Source: Pogona vitticeps (Eukaryota > Chordata > Lepidosauria > Squamata > Agamidae). Taken from it: 64,000 nt of DNA. Numbering within the stretch: the stretch's first letter is position 1; each line of letters opens with the position of its first letter. The notes under the pieces are model-generated. The model was not told the origin of the DNA and did no database searches. It saw only the letters and a program-made list of their open reading frames with translations. The translations under genes were made by a program, and so were the position numbers. This document shows positions 58,851-64,000 of the stretch, piece after piece. The stretch spans positions 98,148,001-98,212,000 of the forward strand of contig NC_135785.1 in the NCBI RefSeq assembly GCF_051106095.1, given 5' to 3'.

Positions 58851-60790
58851 AGCATTATTTAACGCAAAACTGTGAACATCCTTAGATATGATGGCCTCAC
58901 CCTGCCCTCTCTCTCATTGTGTCTTTCATGATTTAATGTGTATGTGCAACTGGGGATCACAAACCCAGAGACGCCACAGTTCTTGCTCACACAGCGCCTA
59001 CTCATGTGCAGGAACCTCTCTCTTTTCAGAGCCATGAAGAATGGGAGAGTGGAAAGGATCAAGGCTAAGCCCTCTGCTCGAAGCATGTTCACAGCACTCC
59101 AGGGTGCATCACGCCTGAATAGAGCTGGTAGGGCTTCTAAAATGATGTGAAACCAATCATAAAAGGAAAAAAATTGCTTGCATCTTACTCATGGACAGCT
59201 TTTGCTTCCAAAAGGGGGCAAACATCGGAGCAGTGTGATCCATGGGATGTGTGTGTGTGTATTGGGAGAGAGAGGGATTGTGATATGTATACTTCTGCTC
59301 TTTGGCCTGAGGCCCATCAGCAGAGCAAAGATTCCCTGGATAGCTCTTTGTGGATCTTGGTTGTAGTTCAGTCTTTCGCTTTCCTCTACCCTGTGGTGCC
59401 AGCCTCAAATCCTCTTTTCCTTACCCTTTCCCCTCCTACCTTATTCTTTACCTCTGTTACCTCTTTGAGTGTTTCTGTGTCCTGGTCTCAGAATTACTGC
59501 CGTACTAGTTTTCTTAGACAACAACCTTTCTCTTTTTTCCCTGTCCCCATGTTAATCCCGTCCCTCCAGCTAATATTTGGGCTCTCCTGTTTAAAGGTTT
59601 GGGCCTTAATTTCAATTTGTATTGTTGTTGTTGTGTCTGCATTGTCTCTAGTGTCTGCAAACATGTGGATCCATCTCCCTGTCAGGCCGACCCCCTACTA
59701 TGAGGCTAAGGTGGTTGCTTCAAAGGGTGGCATTCGAAGAACTGGCAAAACCATTCCTTAATCAGCCCATTTAGAGTTCCTGCTGCTCTGGATACCCACC
59801 ATTGCTTTGCACAGCATTCCAACTCTTGACAGTGGCAGCTACTGCCATCCAAGAAAAAGGAGGAAGAGGCAGAGGAGGAAGAGGAAGAGACTACAACAAC
59901 CACATCTCTGCCAGTGGCTAGCTCCTACTGTATAGAACCAGCCGTTTCTGCATTTAATTCGGTGTGCAACTTCAATTTATTCCCCAGCTTTCCAAGGAAG
60001 AGGACCGTCTTTCTCTCCCTCTTACCTTTTCGGTCATTCATAGCTCCTGCAGAAGAAAACAGCAGGCATGCCTAACATGTTGTTTTCCTCAACATGCTTC
60101 TGAGCCACACAGAGGCCTCTGGGCAAATAAACATACCAAACTTGACTGCAACTTCCTCACTGTAGTGTATGAAGGCTGCCACCTAGTGACTGAAAATTGC
60201 ACTGTAAGCTGCATATAAGTTTAAGAAATCTAAATTCTCTCTTAAAAAAACAAACAAAAGAAGCCCCATAGAGGTGGCAACTCCCAGTATGCACACAGAG
60301 TTTAAGATATTTAGATATCACAGTCTTAGAGCTATTGAGAATATGCACTTGGACACATGTTTATTCTTTCCTTCATTAATATAGATAACTATATTTTTTT
60401 GATGGCATTACTGATGAGTGGGGAGGAACAGAGAACTCAGAGAAGTCAGACATGTGACAGAGTATAAATAGCAGTGACAGAGCAATTTTACCAACTCCAT
60501 TTGCACTGCATAGCCTGAAATCGCGAACTCCTGATTCATATGTGATAGTTGCTGTTTGGATGGCAATAAAATACTGTTGTTTGAGCTATTAACCTTTTGC
60601 ATGAAAAGCTAACTATTTTATTTGTGGAATTACTGTTTAAATGTTCTCTCTTTTTTCTCTCTCAAAGTATTTGCCATTTTTGTCTTTAAAAAAATGTTCA
60701 GTCTGGCGCGATCTCAATTATTATCAAGGTTTGCTAAAGATAATCAACAGGGTTTTTACTTAGAAAATACCCCTTTTGACAGAATTCTTC
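58851..60790. other. Unique DNA with one long unassigned open frame
   Basis: The plus-strand frame 59147-59761 (204 codons) is the longest outside known repeats. No domain is recognisable; much of it is C/T-rich low-complexity translation. A GA-rich stretch lies at 59858-59890. Nothing else is seen. Confidence 0.35.
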
Positions 60791-60794
60791 TAGA

Positions 60795-61636
60795 ATCAGA
60801 GGGAAAATGTATTAAGTTATTATATAATTTTCTGATAGATTTTGAAACACAAGAAAATCATCTCACACTTAACATCAAAAAAACCGAAAGAACTCATAAT
60901 TGATTTTAGGAGGAAGAGAAATGTACATTTACCACTGTACATAAACAGTGAGGAAGTGGAGAGAGTTGGTAGTTTTAAATTTCTGGGTATTTACATCTCA
61001 GAGGACCTCTCATGGACTATACATGCCAACATGCTAATAAAGAAGGCACAGAAGAGGCTGTATTTCTTGAGAATGCTCAGGAAGTTAAATTTATCACAGC
61101 ATGTACTTCTGTCCTACTATCGTAGCACCATTGAGAGTGTCCTAACCTATGGCATTCTGGCATGGTTTGGGAGTAGCTCTGTAGCGGACAAAAAAGCTCT
61201 ACAGAGAACCATTAAAATTGCCCAGAATATCATCGGGCTCCAGCTACCAACCCTGGATGACATCTTCACATCCCGCTGTCTGAGGAAGTCACACAGTATC
61301 CTGAGAGACTCTTCCCATCCTGCTTATAACTTTTTTGAACTGTTACCATCTGGCAGAAGATATAGAACAATTAAGACTTGGACCACACGTTTTCTAAATA
61401 GTTTTTATCCTAGAGCTATAATTGCAATTAATAATGAGCTTAAAGACCACCAGTAGTGAATAATTAGTTGGACTGTGTTACTTGGCCTGAGGTGTAGATG
61501 TTTGTATTTTTAGTGGGGGACTTCTAGTGGGTGGGGAGTGTTTGGGGAATGTTATGTGTGTGCATGTGTCTGGTCTCTGGGTGTCTGTGAATTTCGTTGT
61601 ATGGGTATACTGTGTATCTACTTACAATGACAATAA
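60795..61636 (+). repeat. Rex1-like LINE 3' end
   Basis: After NHLTLNIKKTE (frame 1) the second frame gives ELIIDFRRKRNVHLPLYIN, VGSFKFLGIYISEDLSW, KKAQKRLYFLRMLRKLN, LLSYYRSTIESVLTYGILAW, ALQRTIKIAQNIIG, SRCLRKSHSILRDSSHPA and FELLPSGRRYRTIKTWTTR (60880-61455). This is the C-terminal part of Rex1/Babar-type LINEs. The 3' UTR ends 'tacttacaatgacaataaa', the usual terminal motif of these elements. Only one frameshift interrupts about 650 bases, so the copy is fairly young. The 5' part, including the RT catalytic box, is missing. Confidence 0.88.
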
Positions 61637-62660
<1,024 letters not shown>

Positions 62661-63104
62661 TTCCGAATTCCAAAGCTTGGGAGTGACAATTTGCAAGCAA
62701 TTACTCACCAGTAATGAGGTTTCTTTTTCTTTTTTCTTTTTTGGTAAGACTTTTAAAAAATGTACTATTAAAGTTCATTTCAAAGGATGTTTTAGAAAAT
62801 TTTAGTATTTTGAGAGGCATCCTGAGAAGGATTTTCCAAGAGTTTCTTTCACCACCACACCACCAAAAAACAACAACCCAATGAGCAATGTGATGAGCAA
62901 CAGAGTTTGGAGGCAGGCACAAGAATAGCAACAAATTTACCCAGTACCCAGTTTAAAACAGGAAAACACATTTCACTCTTACACTCAGAAAGATCCACCC
63001 ACCCAGGCCTCCATCGTCACTTAGATGCCTGAGCTCTCAGCCTGTAGACTTCCCATCATTTCCTTTGGCTAATTGATTGCAGCTCTTTTTCAGTTCCCGG
63101 ATGG
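62661..63104. other. Unique DNA
   Basis: A pyrimidine (CTTTT)n run at 62720-62742. No gene was recognised. Confidence 0.4.
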
Positions 63105-63285
63105 TACAGAGGGCTGTATCATAAGGACATAGGAAACTACCTTATGTTGGGGCAAACCACTGATCCCTCTAGCCCCATGTTGCTCACTCTGACTGGCACC
63201 AGCTCTCCAGGGTTTCAGGAACAATTCTATCCTTGCCCTACCTGGAGATCCCTGATCTTCTCCGGTGGCCTCCACTGAAGTACTG
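63105..63285 (-). repeat. tRNA-derived SINE (CR1/L3-tail type)
   Basis: 'catcataaggacataggaaactaccttatgttgg..aaccactgatccctctagccc' is the reverse complement of the '..gctagatggaccaatggtctgac..ataaggcagcttcctatgt' end. 'ccagctctccagggtttcagg' and 'gccctacctggagat' follow. This is the best-preserved of three copies (10259, 51645). Confidence 0.78.
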
Positions 63286-64000
63286 GCCAGGCCTGGCCTT
63301 GTTTAACTATCAAACCCTAATGAAAACAGTGCCGTTTCAGTGATATGGTGGAGGTTGGGAATCTTTTTTGTGTCCTTGACTAGTTCCCTTGCCATTATGA
63401 TGTCACCATAGTTACAAAGAGAGGGCAATTGACACTGAATGAAGTCTCCTACAGGCATAGAATGGGAAAGCATCTCCTACGATGGCTGAGCATGTCCAGG
63501 AAAACTCCTCTTGGGAGACATTGTTCAGGAATCACTGTGTTACAAAATTAACATAGTTGGACCAGAAATATTGACGGAATTCAAACTCCCAAGTGCCCAA
63601 AGTCTGTGAGGCTCACCCGCTTGCCACAGACAATGAGGTGAGCATTATGCCCCCACAAATTCATCTTGCTCTTGCAGCCCCAAACAGAATGGAGACAGGG
63701 ACTCTGGTCTCCCATTATTTCCCCTTTTGGGCCCCGACATGCGGATACGCTGGACACAAGGTGCAAGCACTCATTGGGAAATGTAGTTTCCTCAAGAGGG
63801 GACCTGCATCAAAGTATGCCTTGGGAAAACTATGCTTCCCAGTCCTGTGACAGGAGCATCCTCTCCTTCTTTTCTTTTTGCAGCTGCTGTCGCTGGCTGT
63901 GAAATGAGGGAAGTGGATGGAAGAGTTTGGATAGACATTGAAGGTGTGTTGGTAGGAAGAGGTTTGCAGTTCATTAGTAGCTGGACTCAGAAGTTCATCT
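63286..64000. other. Unique DNA at the window edge
   Basis: No exon is confirmed. 'ctcattgggaaatgtagtttcc' (63770-63791) and 'aaactatgcttcccagtcc' (63828-63846) vaguely recall ZNF143-type promoter motifs. A pyrimidine tract with CAG at 63860-63883 resembles a splice acceptor. None is strong enough to call. Confidence 0.3.

Overview
The window is vertebrate nuclear DNA, almost certainly from a squamate reptile (lizard or snake). The repeat set is typical of squamates: Bov-B/RTE, CR1/L2, Dong-R4, Rex1-like and L1 LINEs; a Sauria-type tRNA SINE with a Bov-B-like tail; other tRNA-headed SINEs; MIR-like SINEs; hAT, Tigger/pogo-like and other TA-flanked miniature DNA transposons; and long (TTTA)n, (ATCT)n and (TTA)n microsatellites. 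No prokaryotic or viral operon structure is present. I found no intact host coding exon, tRNA, rRNA or CRISPR array. The only host-gene relic I recognise is a broken processed copy of BTF3 (nascent-polypeptide-associated complex beta) at about 4.65-5.17 kb.

Layout. 0-3.6 kb is the most CpG-rich and repeat-poor part, with a consensus-like TATAAAAGG near 2.97 kb and two Bov-B pieces. 3.6-13 kb holds old SINE and LINE fragments, the BTF3 relic and a foldback at 9.94-10.07 kb. 12.8-13.5 kb resembles an isolated LTR fossil. 13.5-16.6 kb is a long minus-strand CR1/L2 LINE with endonuclease and reverse-transcriptase remnants. 18-24.2 kb carries a series of miniature transposons with clear TIRs and target duplications. 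24.85-28.3 kb is a nearly full-length minus-strand Dong-R4 LINE split by a hAT and a Tigger-like insertion. 29.4-29.9 kb holds two hAT elements that share one target duplication. 32-42.9 kb holds CR1 fragments, another Tigger-like element, an Ac-like hAT element and a perfect 24-bp hairpin. 43-51 kb is largely repeat-poor, AT-rich DNA that reads like conserved non-coding sequence, interrupted by a SINE, two hAT elements and an (ATCT)40 array. 52-63 kb is LINE-rich: a Tigger-like element, a LINE split by an apparent inversion, a second R4 copy with an internal template-switch scar, a Rex1-like LINE and an L1 3' end.

The genes here do not work together in any system. The window reads as intergenic or intronic DNA, possibly a gene desert next to a developmental gene. 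The value lies in transposon history (nesting, shared target sites, inversion, template switching), in miniature transposons that carry a ZNF143-type motif, and in candidate conserved non-coding blocks. I did not find a new protein-coding system and do not claim one. Family names rest on remembered consensus features and translated motifs, not on a database search, and most repeat edges are good to about 10-30 bases.
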